Part shown: one piece after another, positions 40,528 to 50,211 of the stretch
How positions within the stretch are numbered: position 1 is the stretch's first letter
Layout: each line of letters starts with the position of its first letter
Assembly: GCF_001411495.1 (NCBI RefSeq)
Contig: NZ_CP012982.1
Location: 1,364,001-1,428,000 of the forward strand
Direction: 5' to 3'
Length of the DNA stretch: 64,000 nt
Origin: Burkholderia cepacia ATCC 25416
GTDB taxonomy: Bacteria; Pseudomonadota; Gammaproteobacteria; Burkholderiales; Burkholderiaceae
Position numbers and translations under genes: made by a program
Notes under the pieces: generated by a model
Told to the model about the DNA's origin: nothing
The model's input: the letters and a program-made list of their open reading frames with translations, nothing else
Database searches by the model: none

Positions 40528-42798
40528 GTGCATTGCTATACGCTGGCGCGGCGGCCGATCTGTGCCGCGCTGTTCGGCGCGTTCGGCCTGTCCGCCGCCC
40601 CGGCTCACGCCGATTCGTCGCCGCAAGGCGCCACCCCGCCTTCCACCCTGCTCGTTGCCGCGTCCACGCGCGGCGATGCGGCGCTGCTCGATCCCGTCAC
40701 CGTCACGGCCAACCGCACCGCAACGGCCACGAGCCGCACGGCTGCGTCCGTCTCGGTGATCACCGACGAGGATCTGGAAGAACAGCAGGCCACCAACATC
40801 AAGGATGCACTGCGCTACGAGCCGGGCATCACGGTGCGCCGCACCGCGTACCGGCCCGGCAGCGCCGCGCTCGGCGGCGGCCGCGACGGCGATTCGAGCA
40901 TCAACATCCGTGGCCTCGAAGGCAATCGCGTGCTGCTGATGGAAGACGGCATCCGCCTGCCGAACGCGTTTTCATTCGGCCCGCTCGAAGCGGGGCGCGG
41001 CGATTACGCCGATCTCGACACGCTCAAGCGCATCGAGATCCTGCGCGGGCCGGCGTCGGCGCTTTACGGCAGCGACGGCCTGACCGGCGCGGTGAACTTC
41101 ATCACGAAGGATCCACGCGACCTGCTGTCGATCTACAACAAGCCCTACTACTTCTCGTTCCGGCCCAGCTACGACTCGGCCGACCGCAGCATCGGCGCGA
41201 CCGTGTCGGCCGCGGGCGGCAACGATCGCGTCCAGGGGATGATCATCGCCGACGGGCGGCGCGGCCACGAGGTCGACACGCGCGGCAGCAACAACTCGGC
41301 GAGCACGCTGCGCACCACGTCGAACCCGCAGGACGTCTATTCGGAATCGCTGCTCGGCAAGCTCGTACTGACGCCGACCACGCGCGACACGTTCAAGCTC
41401 ACCGCCGAAACGGTGCAGCGGCGCGTGAGCACCGACGTGCTGTCCGCGATCAATCCGCCGAACACGCTCGGCCTCACGACGAACGACCGGCTCGAGCGCA
41501 ACCGCTTCAGCGTCGACTACGATTTCCGCGACGATGCGTTCCGCTGGTTCCAGACCGCGCACGTGCAGTTCTACTACCAGGACGCGAAGCAGGACCAGTA
41601 CGCGTTCGAGACGCGCGGCGCGCCGCTGAAATCGCGTTCGCGCGACAACCAGTACAAGGAACGCACGTTCGGCGGCTCGGCGTTCGCCGAAAGCGGCTTC
41701 GCGACCGGGCCGTTCGCGCACAAGCTGCTGTACGGCGTCGACGGCAGCGTGTCGCGTGTGACGAACCTGCGCGACGGCACGGTGCCGGGCGTCGGCGAAG
41801 CGTTCCCGAACAAGGCGTTCCCCGATACCGACTACACGCTGTTCGGCGCGTTCCTGCAGGACCAGATCGGCTACGGCCGCCTGCTCGTCACGCCGGGCCT
41901 GCGCTTCGACACGTACCGGCTGAGCCCGACCGAAAACGATCCGCTGTTCACCGGCAAGGCCGTGTCGACCAGCGCGAACGAACTGTCGCCGCGCGTCGCC
42001 GTGCTCTACGAGATCACACCCGCGGTCATTCCGTACGTGCAGTACGCGCACGGCTTCCGCGCACCGACGCCCGACCAGGTGAACAGCAGTTTCTCGAACC
42101 CGGTGTACGGCTACACGTCGATCGGCAATCCGAACCTGAAGCCCGAGACGAGCGATACCTTCGAAGCCGGGCTGCGCGGCAAGGCCGGCACCGGCTACGG
42201 CGTCGTGCGCTACAGCGCGGCCGCGTTCACGGGCCGCTACCGCAACTTCATCTCGCGCACGACGATCGCGGGCAGCGGCCGGCCGGCCGACCCGTTCGTG
42301 TTCCAGTACGTGAACTTCGCCGACGCGCGTATCCACGGCCTCGAAGGCCGCGCCGAATGGGTGATGCCGAACGGCATCACGCTGAAGACGGCGATGGCGT
42401 TCACGAAGGGCTCGACGCAGAACGACGGCGCGGCGAGCCAGCCGCTCAACACCGTCAACCCGTTCTCCGCCGTGTTCGGCGTGCGCTACGAGCCGACCGA
42501 ACGCTGGTTCGTGCAGACCGACCTGCTGTTCCAGGCCGCGAAACGCGACAAGGACATCGACAAGTCCGACTGTTCGAACAAGACGTGCTTCTCGCCGCCG
42601 TCGTCGTTCGTCGTCGACCTGCGCGGCGGCTACCGCTTCAACAAGCACGTGAGCGCGACGATCGGCATCCGCAACCTGTTCGACCGCAAATACTGGAACT
42701 GGTCGGACGTGCGCGGCATCGCAGCCGATTCGCAGGTGCTCGATGCGTATACGTCGTCCGGACGCACGGTCGCCGTCAGCATGAAAGTGGATTTCTGA
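40528..42798 (+). CDS. hmuR: TonB-dependent haem/haemoglobin receptor
   Basis: 756 residues. Signal peptide CAALFGAFGLSAAPAHA, TonB-box region (DPVTVTANRTATAT), plug domain (VSVITDEDLEEQQATNIKDA, RIEILRGPASALYGSDGLTGAV) and a 22-strand barrel ending VSMKVDF. The NPNLKPETSDTFEAGLR and FRAPTPDQV motifs suit the haemoglobin/transferrin/lactoferrin receptor group. GTG at 40528 chosen, since it directly precedes the signal peptide and follows GGGAG; the longer ATG frame at 40420 lacks one. First gene of hmuRSTUV, with a Fur box upstream. Also known as bhuR in Burkholderia. Confidence 0.92.
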   Translation: MHCYTLARRPICAALFGAFGLSAAPAHADSSPQGATPPSTLLVAASTRGDAALLDPVTVTANRTATATSRTAASVSVITDEDLEEQQATNIKDALRYEPGITVRRTAYRPGSAALGGGRDGDSSINIRGLEGNRVLLMEDGIRLPNAFSFGPLEAGRGDYADLDTLKRIEILRGPASALYGSDGLTGAVNFITKDPRDLLSIYNKPYYFSFRPSYDSADRSIGATVSAAGGNDRVQGMIIADGRRGHEVDTRGSNNSASTLRTTSNPQDVYSESLLGKLVLTPTTRDTFKLTAETVQRRVSTDVLSAINPPNTLGLTTNDRLERNRFSVDYDFRDDAFRWFQTAHVQFYYQDAKQDQYAFETRGAPLKSRSRDNQYKERTFGGSAFAESGFATGPFAHKLLYGVDGSVSRVTNLRDGTVPGVGEAFPNKAFPDTDYTLFGAFLQDQIGYGRLLVTPGLRFDTYRLSPTENDPLFTGKAVSTSANELSPRVAVLYEITPAVIPYVQYAHGFRAPTPDQVNSSFSNPVYGYTSIGNPNLKPETSDTFEAGLRGKAGTGYGVVRYSAAAFTGRYRNFISRTTIAGSGRPADPFVFQYVNFADARIHGLEGRAEWVMPNGITLKTAMAFTKGSTQNDGAASQPLNTVNPFSAVFGVRYEPTERWFVQTDLLFQAAKRDKDIDKSDCSNKTCFSPPSSFVVDLRGGYRFNKHVSATIGIRNLFDRKYWNWSDVRGIAADSQVLDAYTSSGRTVAVSMKVDF

Positions 42799-42847
42799 TG
42801 CGCGCCGCCCGCGCTGCCACCCCAACCGTTACTTGAAGGAGTCCGAC

Positions 42848-43939
42848 ATGATGCAATCCGCCCTTCCCGGTCAACCGGCCACGCCGGCCCGCGCGGCCGC
42901 CGCGCTGCGCGACGCGTTCATCAAGCTCAAGACCGAGCGCCAGCTGCGCAACCGCGACGTCGCGCAGGCGCTCGGCGTCAGCGAAGGCGAGGCGCTCGCC
43001 GCGTTCGTCGGCGAGCACGTCGTGCGGCTCGACGCGCGCTTTCCGGCGATGTTCGAGGAAATGCCGCGCCTCGGCCGCGTGATGGCGCTCACGCGCAACG
43101 ACACGGCCGTCCACGAGAAGGACGGCGAATATGCGCAGATGAGCCATGACGGGCCTGTCGGCCTCGCGCTCGGCGATATCGACCTGCGCATCTTCTATCG
43201 TCACTGGGTGTCGGCGTTCGCGGTGCGCGACGAGACCGCGCACGGCCCGCTGAAGAGCCTGCAGTTCTTCGACGCGCAGGGGCATGCGATTCACAAGGTC
43301 TACCTGCGCGCGCACAGCGACCACGCCGCGTACGACGCGTTCGTCGAGCGCTGGCGCGCGCCGTCGCAGGAGCCGGGACTCGAGGTCGCGGCCGCCGCGC
43401 CGAAAACGCCCGAACGCGCCGACACCGAGATCGACGTCGCGGGTTTTCGCGCCGCGTGGGACGCGATGACCGACACGCACCAGTTCTTCGGCATCACGCA
43501 GCGCTTCGGCGTGAGCCGCATGCAGGCGCTGCGCCTCGCCGATCCGCAATACGCGTATCCGGTCGAAACCGCGCATGCGCTGCGCCACGTGCTCGAACAG
43601 GCCGCCCAAAGCGGCCAGCCGATCATGGTGTTCGTCGGCAACGCGGGGATGATCCAGATTCATACGGGCCCGGTCGCGAACGTGCGCGAGGTCGGCGCGT
43701 GGATCAACGTGCTCGACCCGGGCTTCAACCTGCACGTGCGCGAGGACCTGATCGCCGCCGCGTGGGTCGTGAAGAAGCCGACGAGCGACGGCATCGTCAC
43801 GTCGCTCGAGCTGTTCGACCGGCAGGGCGACCACGTCGCGCTGCTGTTCGGCGAGCGCAAGCCCGGCAAGGTCGAACGCGACGACTGGCGCGCGCTCGTC
43901 GCGACGCTGCCGGCCGCGGCACGCGGAGGCGCGCGGTGA
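42848..43939 (+). CDS. hmuS: haem degradation/transfer protein HmuS
   Basis: 363 residues, made of two homologous halves as in HemS/ChuS/PhuS. LRNRDVAQALGVSEGEALAAF opens the first and WDAMTDTHQFFGITQRFGVSRMQALRLA the second. YAQMSHDGPVGLALG and MIQIHTGPVANVREVGAWINVLDPGFNLHV contain the haem-contacting region. The cytoplasmic protein takes haem from the importer and either degrades it or passes it on. ATG at 42848, six bases after AAGGAG; a TTG 15 bp upstream is less likely. Stop overlaps hmuT by four bases (GTGA). Confidence 0.92.
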   Translation: MMQSALPGQPATPARAAAALRDAFIKLKTERQLRNRDVAQALGVSEGEALAAFVGEHVVRLDARFPAMFEEMPRLGRVMALTRNDTAVHEKDGEYAQMSHDGPVGLALGDIDLRIFYRHWVSAFAVRDETAHGPLKSLQFFDAQGHAIHKVYLRAHSDHAAYDAFVERWRAPSQEPGLEVAAAAPKTPERADTEIDVAGFRAAWDAMTDTHQFFGITQRFGVSRMQALRLADPQYAYPVETAHALRHVLEQAAQSGQPIMVFVGNAGMIQIHTGPVANVREVGAWINVLDPGFNLHVREDLIAAAWVVKKPTSDGIVTSLELFDRQGDHVALLFGERKPGKVERDDWRALVATLPAAARGGAR

Positions 43940-44853
43940 GCGCGCGACCGTTCGATCCGCGCCGCCGCGTCATGCTGGCGGGCGCGGCGGCCGGCGCGCT
44001 CGCCGGCGCGCTGCCCGGCAGCGTGCTCGCCCAGGCCGCACCGGCTGCGCCGAAGCGCGTGGTCGTGATCGGCGGCGCGCTCGCGGAAACCGCGTTCGCG
44101 CTCGGCGGTGCCGAGACGCCGCGCTACCGGCTCGTCGGCGCCGACACGACCTGCACGTATCCCGATGCCGCGAAGCGTTTGCCGAAAGTCGGCTACCAGC
44201 GCGCGCTGTCGGCCGAGGGGCTGCTGTCGCTGCGGCCCGATCTCGTGCTCGCGTCGGCGGAAGCCGGCCCGCCCACCGCGATCGCGCAGGTGAAAGGCGC
44301 CGGCGTCGCGGTGACGACCTTCGACGAACGCCACGACGTCGAATCGGTCCGCGCGAAGATCACGGGTGTCGCGCTGGCGCTCGACGTGCGCGACGCGGGC
44401 GCCGCGCTGCTGCAACGTTTCGACCGCGACTGGCAGGCCGCGCGCGACGCGGTCGCTGCCCGCGCGCCCGGCGGCGCGCAGCCGCCGCGCGTGCTGTTCG
44501 TGCTGAACCATACCGGCAACCAGGCGCTCGTCGCCGGCCAGCGCACGGCCGCCGACGCAATGATCCGCTACGCGGGCGCACGCAACGCGATGCAGGGTTT
44601 CGATCACTACAAGCCGCTGACGACTGAAGCGCTCGCGGCCGCTGCGCCCGACGTCGTACTGATTTCCGACGAAGGGCTCGCGGCAGTCGGCGGGCGCACG
44701 GCGCTGCTCGCCACGCCCGGCTTCGGCGCGACGCCGGCCGGCCGCGCGCAACGCGTCGTATCGCTGGATGCCCTGTTCCTGCTCGGCTTCGGCCCACGCC
44801 TGCCGCTCGCCGTCACGACCCTGCACCGACGGCTGTCGGATGCGCTCGCCTGA
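43936..44853 (+). CDS. hmuT: periplasmic haem-binding protein HmuT
   Basis: 305 residues. An Arg-rich start (DPRRRVMLAGAAAGALAG) leads to a signal sequence cleaved near VLAQA. Then the class III binding-protein fold: VVVIGGALAETAFALGGA, LVGADTTCTYP, VGYQRALSAEGLLSLRPDLVL, and a C-terminal lobe with VVLISDEGLAAVGG. It delivers haem to HmuUV. The start is GTG, overlapping hmuS, behind CGGAGGC. Confidence 0.92.
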   Translation: MSARPFDPRRRVMLAGAAAGALAGALPGSVLAQAAPAAPKRVVVIGGALAETAFALGGAETPRYRLVGADTTCTYPDAAKRLPKVGYQRALSAEGLLSLRPDLVLASAEAGPPTAIAQVKGAGVAVTTFDERHDVESVRAKITGVALALDVRDAGAALLQRFDRDWQAARDAVAARAPGGAQPPRVLFVLNHTGNQALVAGQRTAADAMIRYAGARNAMQGFDHYKPLTTEALAAAAPDVVLISDEGLAAVGGRTALLATPGFGATPAGRAQRVVSLDALFLLGFGPRLPLAVTTLHRRLSDALA

Positions 44854-44868
44854 TTCCGGATCGCCCCG

Positions 44869-45957
44869 ATGCCCGCTCACGCTTCGCCCTTCCCCGCACC
44901 GTCGCCCGCGTCGCGCTCCGGCGCCGCGCGCATGGGCATGTCGCGCCGCTTCGCGCCGTTCGCGCTGGCCGCGCTCGCCGTTCTCGTGTGCGCGATGTCC
45001 GTCGTCGCGCTGTGCGTCGGCGCGTACCGCATTCCGCTCACGGAAGCCTGGGCCGCGCTGACCGGTGATGCCGCCGCGCAGCAGGCGCGCGCGGTACTGC
45101 TCGACATCCGCGCGCCGCGCGTCGCGCTCGCGCTGCTGGTCGGCGGCGGCTTCGGCGCGGCCGGCGCCGCGATGCAGGCGCTGTTCCGCAACCCGCTCGC
45201 CGATCCGGGGCTCGTCGGCGTGTCGAGCGGCGCGGCACTCGGCGCGACCACGATGATCGTACTCGGCCCCGCGCTGTTCGCCGCGCACGTGGGTGCCGCC
45301 GCGTTGCCTGTCGCCGCGTTCGCGGGCGCGCTCGCGGTCGCCGCGCTCGTCTACCGGCTCGCCGCGTCGCGCGGCCGGCTCGCGTTGCCGCTGCTGCTGC
45401 TCGCCGGCATCGCGATCAATGCGCTGGCCGGCGCGGCGATCGGGCTGCTCACGTTCGTCGCCGACGATGCGCAGCTGCGTTCACTGACCTTCTGGAGCCT
45501 CGGCAGCCTCGGCGGCGCGCAATGGTCCGCGCTGGCGGCCGTCGCGCCGTGCGTCGCGATCGGCTGCGTGCTGCTCGCACGCGAACGCGACGCGCTGAAC
45601 GCGTTGCAGCTCGGCGAAACCGAGGCGCTGCACCTCGGCGTGCCGGTACAGCGGCTGAAGCGGCGCGTGCTCGTCGCGGTCGCGCTCGCGGTCGGCGCGC
45701 TGGTATCGTGCGCCGGCATCATCGGCTTCATCGGGCTCGTCGCGCCGCATTGCGTGCGCCTCGCGTGCGGCCCCGACCAGCGTGTCGTGCTGCCCGGCGC
45801 CGCGCTGCTCGGCGCGTTGCTGACGCTCGCCGCCGATCTCGCCGCGCGCACGGTCGCGGCGCCGGCCGAAATTCCGCTCGGCGTGCTGACCGCGCTGCTC
45901 GGCGCACCGTTCTTTCTCGCGCTGCTGTGGAAAAGCCGCGGCGCGCTCGGCGGGTAA
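44869..45957 (+). CDS. hmuU: haem ABC transporter permease HmuU
   Basis: 362 residues with about ten membrane helices (FecCD/BtuC family). [35 protein letters not shown] is the diagnostic block, here residues about 86-120, and [16 protein letters not shown] is the cytoplasmic coupling helix that contacts the ATPase. The first 20 residues are a poorly conserved extension ([16 protein letters not shown]), so a later ATG (44932 or 44938) is a possible start. 15 bp after hmuT. Confidence 0.92.
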   Translation: MPAHASPFPAPSPASRSGAARMGMSRRFAPFALAALAVLVCAMSVVALCVGAYRIPLTEAWAALTGDAAAQQARAVLLDIRAPRVALALLVGGGFGAAGAAMQALFRNPLADPGLVGVSSGAALGATTMIVLGPALFAAHVGAAALPVAAFAGALAVAALVYRLAASRGRLALPLLLLAGIAINALAGAAIGLLTFVADDAQLRSLTFWSLGSLGGAQWSALAAVAPCVAIGCVLLARERDALNALQLGETEALHLGVPVQRLKRRVLVAVALAVGALVSCAGIIGFIGLVAPHCVRLACGPDQRVVLPGAALLGALLTLAADLAARTVAAPAEIPLGVLTALLGAPFFLALLWKSRGALGG

Positions 45958-45976
45958 CCCTTTCTTCACGACGACC

Positions 45977-46798
45977 ATGCTGACCGCTCACCATCTCGAC
46001 GTCGCGCGCCGCCACAACGCCATCCTCCGCGACCTGTCGCTGTCGATCGAACCGGGCCGCGTGACCGCGCTGCTCGGCCGCAACGGCGCGGGCAAGAGCA
46101 CGCTGCTGAAGACCTTCGCCGGCGAACTGACCGGCAGCGTCGCGCCGAATGGCGTGCGCGTGACCGGCGACATCACGCTGAACGGCGAACCGCTCGCGCG
46201 CATCGACGCGCCGCGCCTCGCGTGCCTGCGCGCGGTGCTGCCGCAGGCCGCGCAACCGGCCTTCCCGTTCAGCGTCGACGAAATCGTGCTGCTCGGCCGT
46301 TATCCGCATGCGCGGCGCAGCGGCGCGACGTCGCATCACGATCGCGACATCGCGTGGCGCGCGCTCGAACGCGCGGGCGCCGACGCGCTCGTCGGCCGCG
46401 ACGTCACGACGCTGTCGGGCGGCGAACTCGCGCGCGTGCAGTTCGCGCGCGTGCTCGCGCAGCTATGGCCGGACGAAGAAGCAACGGAGAGCGGCCCGCG
46501 CTACCTGCTGCTCGACGAACCGACCGCCGCGCTCGACCTCGCGCACCAGCACCGGCTGCTCGACACCGTGCGCTCGGTCGCGCGCGAATGGCGGCTCGGC
46601 GTGCTCGCGATCGTCCACGATCCGAACCTCGCCGCGCGGCACGCGGATACGATCGCGATGCTCGCCGACGGCACGATCGTCGCGCACGGCACGCCGCGCG
46701 ACGTGATGACGCCCGCGCATATCGCGCAGTGCTACGGGTTTTCCGTGAAGATGGTGGAAACCGGCGACGGTGCGACGCCGGTCATGGTCCCGGCATGA
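45977..46798 (+). CDS. hmuV: haem ABC transporter ATP-binding protein HmuV
   Basis: 273 residues. Walker [10 protein letters not shown] (34-42), signature LSGGE (146-150), Walker B YLLLDE (176-181) and the H-loop His214 (IVHDPNL). It powers haem import through HmuU. Together with the four preceding genes it completes hmuRSTUV; gaps are 49, -4, 15 and 19 bp. The last gene of the operon, followed by the 11-bp minisatellite. Confidence 0.94.
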   Translation: MLTAHHLDVARRHNAILRDLSLSIEPGRVTALLGRNGAGKSTLLKTFAGELTGSVAPNGVRVTGDITLNGEPLARIDAPRLACLRAVLPQAAQPAFPFSVDEIVLLGRYPHARRSGATSHHDRDIAWRALERAGADALVGRDVTTLSGGELARVQFARVLAQLWPDEEATESGPRYLLLDEPTAALDLAHQHRLLDTVRSVAREWRLGVLAIVHDPNLAARHADTIAMLADGTIVAHGTPRDVMTPAHIAQCYGFSVKMVETGDGATPVMVPA

Positions 46799-46827
46799 CG
46801 CCGCGGGCGCATGCGGGGCGGCCGCTT

Positions 46828-46893
46828 CCCGGTTGTCTCCCGGTTGTCTCCCGGTTGTCTCCCGGTTGTCTCCCGGTTGTCTCCCGGTTGTCT
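46828..46893. repeat. 11-bp minisatellite, six perfect copies
   Basis: Unit CCCGGTTGTCT repeated six times without error and a degenerate seventh (CCCGGCCGTCG to 46904), in the 164-bp gap between hmuV and the VOC gene. Eleven is not a multiple of three, and no gene crosses it, so copy number can change freely. Confidence 0.95.
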
Positions 46894-46962
46894 CCCGGCC
46901 GTCGATCGGCGCGCCCGGCTTTCAAGCAGCCTCATTCGCGCTTCCCCTTCGAGGAGACTCCC

Positions 46963-47346
46963 ATGCCGCTTCCGATGACCCGCATCATCCTGTACGTCCA
47001 GGACGTCACGCTGCTGAAGGCGTTCTATCAACGCCATTTCGATCTGCCTGTCATCGAGGAAATCGACGGTGAATGGGCGGTGCTCGACGCGGGCGCGATC
47101 GAACTCGCACTGCATCTGGCCGGCCCGGCGTTTCGCGACGCGGCCGCGCCGTCGAATGCGAACCCCGCGACGAACAACGTGAAGCTCGTCTTCCGGATCG
47201 ACGCCGACATCGACGCGCATCGCGACCGTCTCGCGCGCGACGGCGTCACCGTGCGCGACGTCAAGCGCTTCGACGGATTCCCGTACCGGCTGCTCGACGG
47301 CATCGATCCGGAAGGCAATGTCTTCCAGGTGATGCAGCCGGACTGA
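46963..47346 (+). CDS. VOC-family (glyoxalase/bleomycin-resistance-like) protein
   Basis: 127 residues. ILYVQDVTLLKAFYQRHFDLPV opens and YRLLDGIDPEGNVFQVMQ closes the paired beta-alpha-beta-beta-beta motifs; metal-ligand-type His and Glu are at the usual places (ELALHLAG, DPEGN). It may bind or modify a small molecule; specific function unknown. Start at 46963 behind GAGGAGACTCC. The tandem repeats lie 70-135 bp before it and may influence its expression. Confidence 0.85.
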   Translation: MPLPMTRIILYVQDVTLLKAFYQRHFDLPVIEEIDGEWAVLDAGAIELALHLAGPAFRDAAAPSNANPATNNVKLVFRIDADIDAHRDRLARDGVTVRDVKRFDGFPYRLLDGIDPEGNVFQVMQPD

Positions 47347-47347
47347 A

Positions 47348-47365
47348 CGCCGCCGCGCGGCGGCG
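47348..47365. terminator. 18-bp perfect palindrome between convergent genes
   Basis: CGCCGCCGC/GCGGCGGCG between the VOC and TRIC genes, only 2 bp from each. It can form a hairpin in either transcript. No T-run. Confidence 0.35.
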
Positions 47366-47367
47366 CG

Positions 47368-47979
47368 TCAATGCCCGACGTCGGCCGCGCCGAAGGTCCG
47401 CATCTTCCACCCGAGCCGCACGGCCAGCATCCGCATCGAGAAACCGGCCGCCAGCGCGACCACGGTCGCCGCGCCCGCATCGATGCCGAGATGCTGCATC
47501 CCGACGTACAACGCACCCGTCACGAACGCGACGCTCGCGTACAGTTCCTCGCGCAGGATCAGCGGCATCTCGTTGCACAGCAGGTCGCGCAGCATCCCGC
47601 CGCACACGCCGGTGATCGCGCCGGCCAGCACGACGATGATCGGCGCGGCGCCGGTCGACGCGCCGATGTCGCAGCCGATGATCGTGAACGCAGCGAGGCC
47701 GATCGCGTCGACGGTGACGAACAGCGTCTTCATTCGCGCGACATGCCGGGCGGCCCACGATGCGACGGTTGCCGCGGCGAGCGTGATCACCAGGTATTCG
47801 GGATGCGCGATCCAGCCGAGCGGATAGTGGCCGAGCAGCACGTCGCGCACGGTGCCGCCGCCGAGCGCCGTCACCGCGCCGACGAGCGCGAGTCCGAAGC
47901 GGTCCATCCCGCGCCGCATGCCCATCAGCGCACCCGACATCGCTTCCGCGACGATCGCAATCAGATAAAGCGTATGCAT
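47368..47979 (-). CDS. TRIC/UPF0126-family cation channel protein
   Basis: 203 residues with seven predicted helices in two homologous halves: EAMSGALMGMRRGMDRFGLALVGAVTALGGGTVRDVLLG and CGGMLRDLLCN, the repeated GGG(T/M)xRD motif, are diagnostic of bacterial TRIC channels (E. coli YadS/YicG type). These form trimeric potassium-permeable channels in the inner membrane. Starts 8 bp after the stop of the penicillin-binding protein gene and is probably its operon partner. Confidence 0.88.
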   Translation of the reverse strand: MHTLYLIAIVAEAMSGALMGMRRGMDRFGLALVGAVTALGGGTVRDVLLGHYPLGWIAHPEYLVITLAAATVASWAARHVARMKTLFVTVDAIGLAAFTIIGCDIGASTGAAPIIVVLAGAITGVCGGMLRDLLCNEMPLILREELYASVAFVTGALYVGMQHLGIDAGAATVVALAAGFSMRMLAVRLGWKMRTFGAADVGH

Positions 47980-47987
47980 GGTGCGCG

Positions 47988-50108
47988 TCAGTCGTCGGTA
48001 CGGAACAGGTCGAGCACGCGTTCGCGCTCGGCCGCGTCGACGGCCGCGGGCATCGGCTCGTCGGGTTTGCCGCTGCCGGCCGGCGCATCGGAGGCGTCCT
48101 GTGCCGCCGCACCGCCGCAGGCGAAGCGGCTGCGGATGTACGGCGGCACGTCGGCCGTGCACGTGCCGCGCGTGTATTCGGCGTAGACGAAATCACCGTC
48201 GACGAGCGCGACGTCCTGCGGCGGCGTCGCATCGACCGGCGTGCGTCCGTCGACGGCCGTCTTCATGTAGTCGAGCCAGACCGGCAGCGCCAGCGTCGCG
48301 CCGGTCGCGCGCCCCATCGGGCGCGGCGTGTCGTAGCCGAGCCACGCGACCGCGACGACCCCCGACGAGTAGCCGGCGAACCACACATCCTTCGACCCGT
48401 TCGACGTGCCCGTCTTGCCGGCCGCGTCGTCGCGGCGCAGCGCGAGCGCGCCGCGCGCGGTGCCGGCCTTCACGACGTCGCGCAGCATGCTGTCCATCAA
48501 GAACGCGTTACGCGCCGACACGACGCGCGCGCCTTCCGGCGTCGTGGCCTCGTACATCGCGCCGCCGTGGCGCTGCTTCACCGACAGGATCAGGCGCGGC
48601 TCCATCCGCGTCCCGCCGTTCGCGAACACGCTGTACGCGCTCGCGAGTTCGAGCGGCGTCACCGCGCCCGCGCCGAGCGCGAGCGGCAGCGACGCCGGAT
48701 TACGCTGCGCGTCGAAACCGAAATGCACCGCGTGCTGCTGCACGTAGCGCGCGTCGGTGGCCTGCATCAGGCTGACCGCGACCAGGTTCTTCGAGCGCAC
48801 GAGCCCGCGCCGCACCGGGATGAAACCCTCGTAGCGGTTGCCGAAATTGCGCGGACGCCACGGCCGCGCGCCGGTTTCCTCATGGGTGAGCGTGCGCTGC
48901 GTATCGTCGACGAGCACACCCGGGAAGTAGCCCTTCTCCAGCGCGGCCGAATAGACGAACGGCTTGAAGCTCGAACCCGGCTGGCGGTACGCCTGCAGCG
49001 CATGGTCGAACACGTTGCGATTGAAATCCGCGCCGCCGACGAGCGCGAGCATGTCGCCGGTGGCCGCATCGAGCGACACCAGCGCGCCTTCGAGCCCGTT
49101 GCGCGCATCGCGCTTCGCGCCCGGCTGCCGGCTCAGCGTACGCTGGAGCGCGGCTTCGGCCGCGCGCTGGTCGCGCATCGAGATCGTCGTCGTCACGTCG
49201 AGGCCGAGCGTATAGGCGTCGTCGTGAAAGCGCTCGACCATCATCCGGCGCGCGCGTTCGGCGACGTACGGCGCGGCGACGATCCCGGGCGGCGGCGTGG
49301 TCGCCAGCGCGATCGGCGCGTCGACGGCCGCACGGTACGTCGCGTCGTCGAGCTGGCCGAGTGCATGCATCCGCCCGAGCACGTAGTTGCGCCGCGCGGT
49401 CGCGCGCGCCGGATTGACGACCGGGTTGAACGCGGACGGCGCCTTCGGCAGCCCCGCGAGCACGGCCGCCTCGCCCGCGTTCAGCGCGTCGAGCGGCTTG
49501 CCGAAATACACGTTCGCCGCCGCCGCGAAACCGTATGCGCGCTCCCCCAGGTAGATCTCGTTCATGTACAGCTCGAGCAGCTTGTCCTTGCTGTATTCGC
49601 GTTCGAGCTTGGCCGCCATCAAGATCTCGGCGAGCTTGCGGCTCAGCACCTTGTCGCGCGTCAGGTAGAAGTTGCGCGCGACCTGCATTGTGATCGTGCT
49701 GCCGCCCTGCCCCGGCTGCCCCGTCACGACGTTCGCGAACGTCGCGCGCGCGAGGCCGCCGACATCCACCGCGCCGTGCTGATAGAACTTCGCGTCCTCG
49801 GCCGCGAGCAGCGCGTGCCGCATCAGCGGCGGGATGCGTTCGAGCGGCACGAACTCGCGCCGCTCGACGCCGTATTCGGCGAGCAGATCGCCGTCGCGCG
49901 AGAAGATCCGCAGCGGCAGCGCGGGACGATAGACGGCGAGGTGCTCGACGGACGGCAGCTGCGTCCAGATGCGATTGATCGTCCATGCGCCGATGCCCGC
50001 GCACGCGAGCGTCAGGCCCAGCAGCGCGCCCGCGAGCGTGCGCCATGCGCGACGGCGGCGCGGCGGCGGCACGGGCGGCGGCGGAGGGGATGCGGTGTGG
50101 TCGGTCAT
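47988..50108 (-). CDS. class A penicillin-binding protein (bifunctional, short PBP1 type)
   Basis: 706 residues, shorter than PBP1A (about 800-850). An N-terminal proline-rich tail (HTASPPPPPVPPPRRRR) precedes one membrane anchor. The glycosyltransferase domain has EDAKFYQHGAVD (Glu104), GQGGSTITMQVARN and KLLELYMNEIYLG. The transpeptidase has the SxxK serine Ser379 (GSSFKPF), SKN (in VRSKNLVAV) and KTG (GKTGTSNGSKDVWFAGY). Builds and crosslinks peptidoglycan at the outer face of the inner membrane. Short C-terminus. Probably accessory to the main PBP1A/1B. Confidence 0.92.
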   Translation of the reverse strand: MTDHTASPPPPPVPPPRRRRAWRTLAGALLGLTLACAGIGAWTINRIWTQLPSVEHLAVYRPALPLRIFSRDGDLLAEYGVERREFVPLERIPPLMRHALLAAEDAKFYQHGAVDVGGLARATFANVVTGQPGQGGSTITMQVARNFYLTRDKVLSRKLAEILMAAKLEREYSKDKLLELYMNEIYLGERAYGFAAAANVYFGKPLDALNAGEAAVLAGLPKAPSAFNPVVNPARATARRNYVLGRMHALGQLDDATYRAAVDAPIALATTPPPGIVAAPYVAERARRMMVERFHDDAYTLGLDVTTTISMRDQRAAEAALQRTLSRQPGAKRDARNGLEGALVSLDAATGDMLALVGGADFNRNVFDHALQAYRQPGSSFKPFVYSAALEKGYFPGVLVDDTQRTLTHEETGARPWRPRNFGNRYEGFIPVRRGLVRSKNLVAVSLMQATDARYVQQHAVHFGFDAQRNPASLPLALGAGAVTPLELASAYSVFANGGTRMEPRLILSVKQRHGGAMYEATTPEGARVVSARNAFLMDSMLRDVVKAGTARGALALRRDDAAGKTGTSNGSKDVWFAGYSSGVVAVAWLGYDTPRPMGRATGATLALPVWLDYMKTAVDGRTPVDATPPQDVALVDGDFVYAEYTRGTCTADVPPYIRSRFACGGAAAQDASDAPAGSGKPDEPMPAAVDAAERERVLDLFRTDD

Positions 50109-50211
50109 GTCGGGCTCCTTCTTCGATGCTGCGACGGCCGGCGCGCGATATGCACCGACCGGTCACGAAAGGCGCGCATTGTCGAAGGGATCGCGCGAAA
50201 CCGGAACATTC

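Noticed and set aside
42833..42847. TTG start for hmuS 15 bp upstream
   Set aside because: It overlaps the ribosome site AAGGAG, while ATG at 42848 has ideal spacing.
46828..46904. Tandem repeats as a CRISPR array
   Set aside because: Units are 11 bp and directly adjacent, with no spacers and no cas genes.
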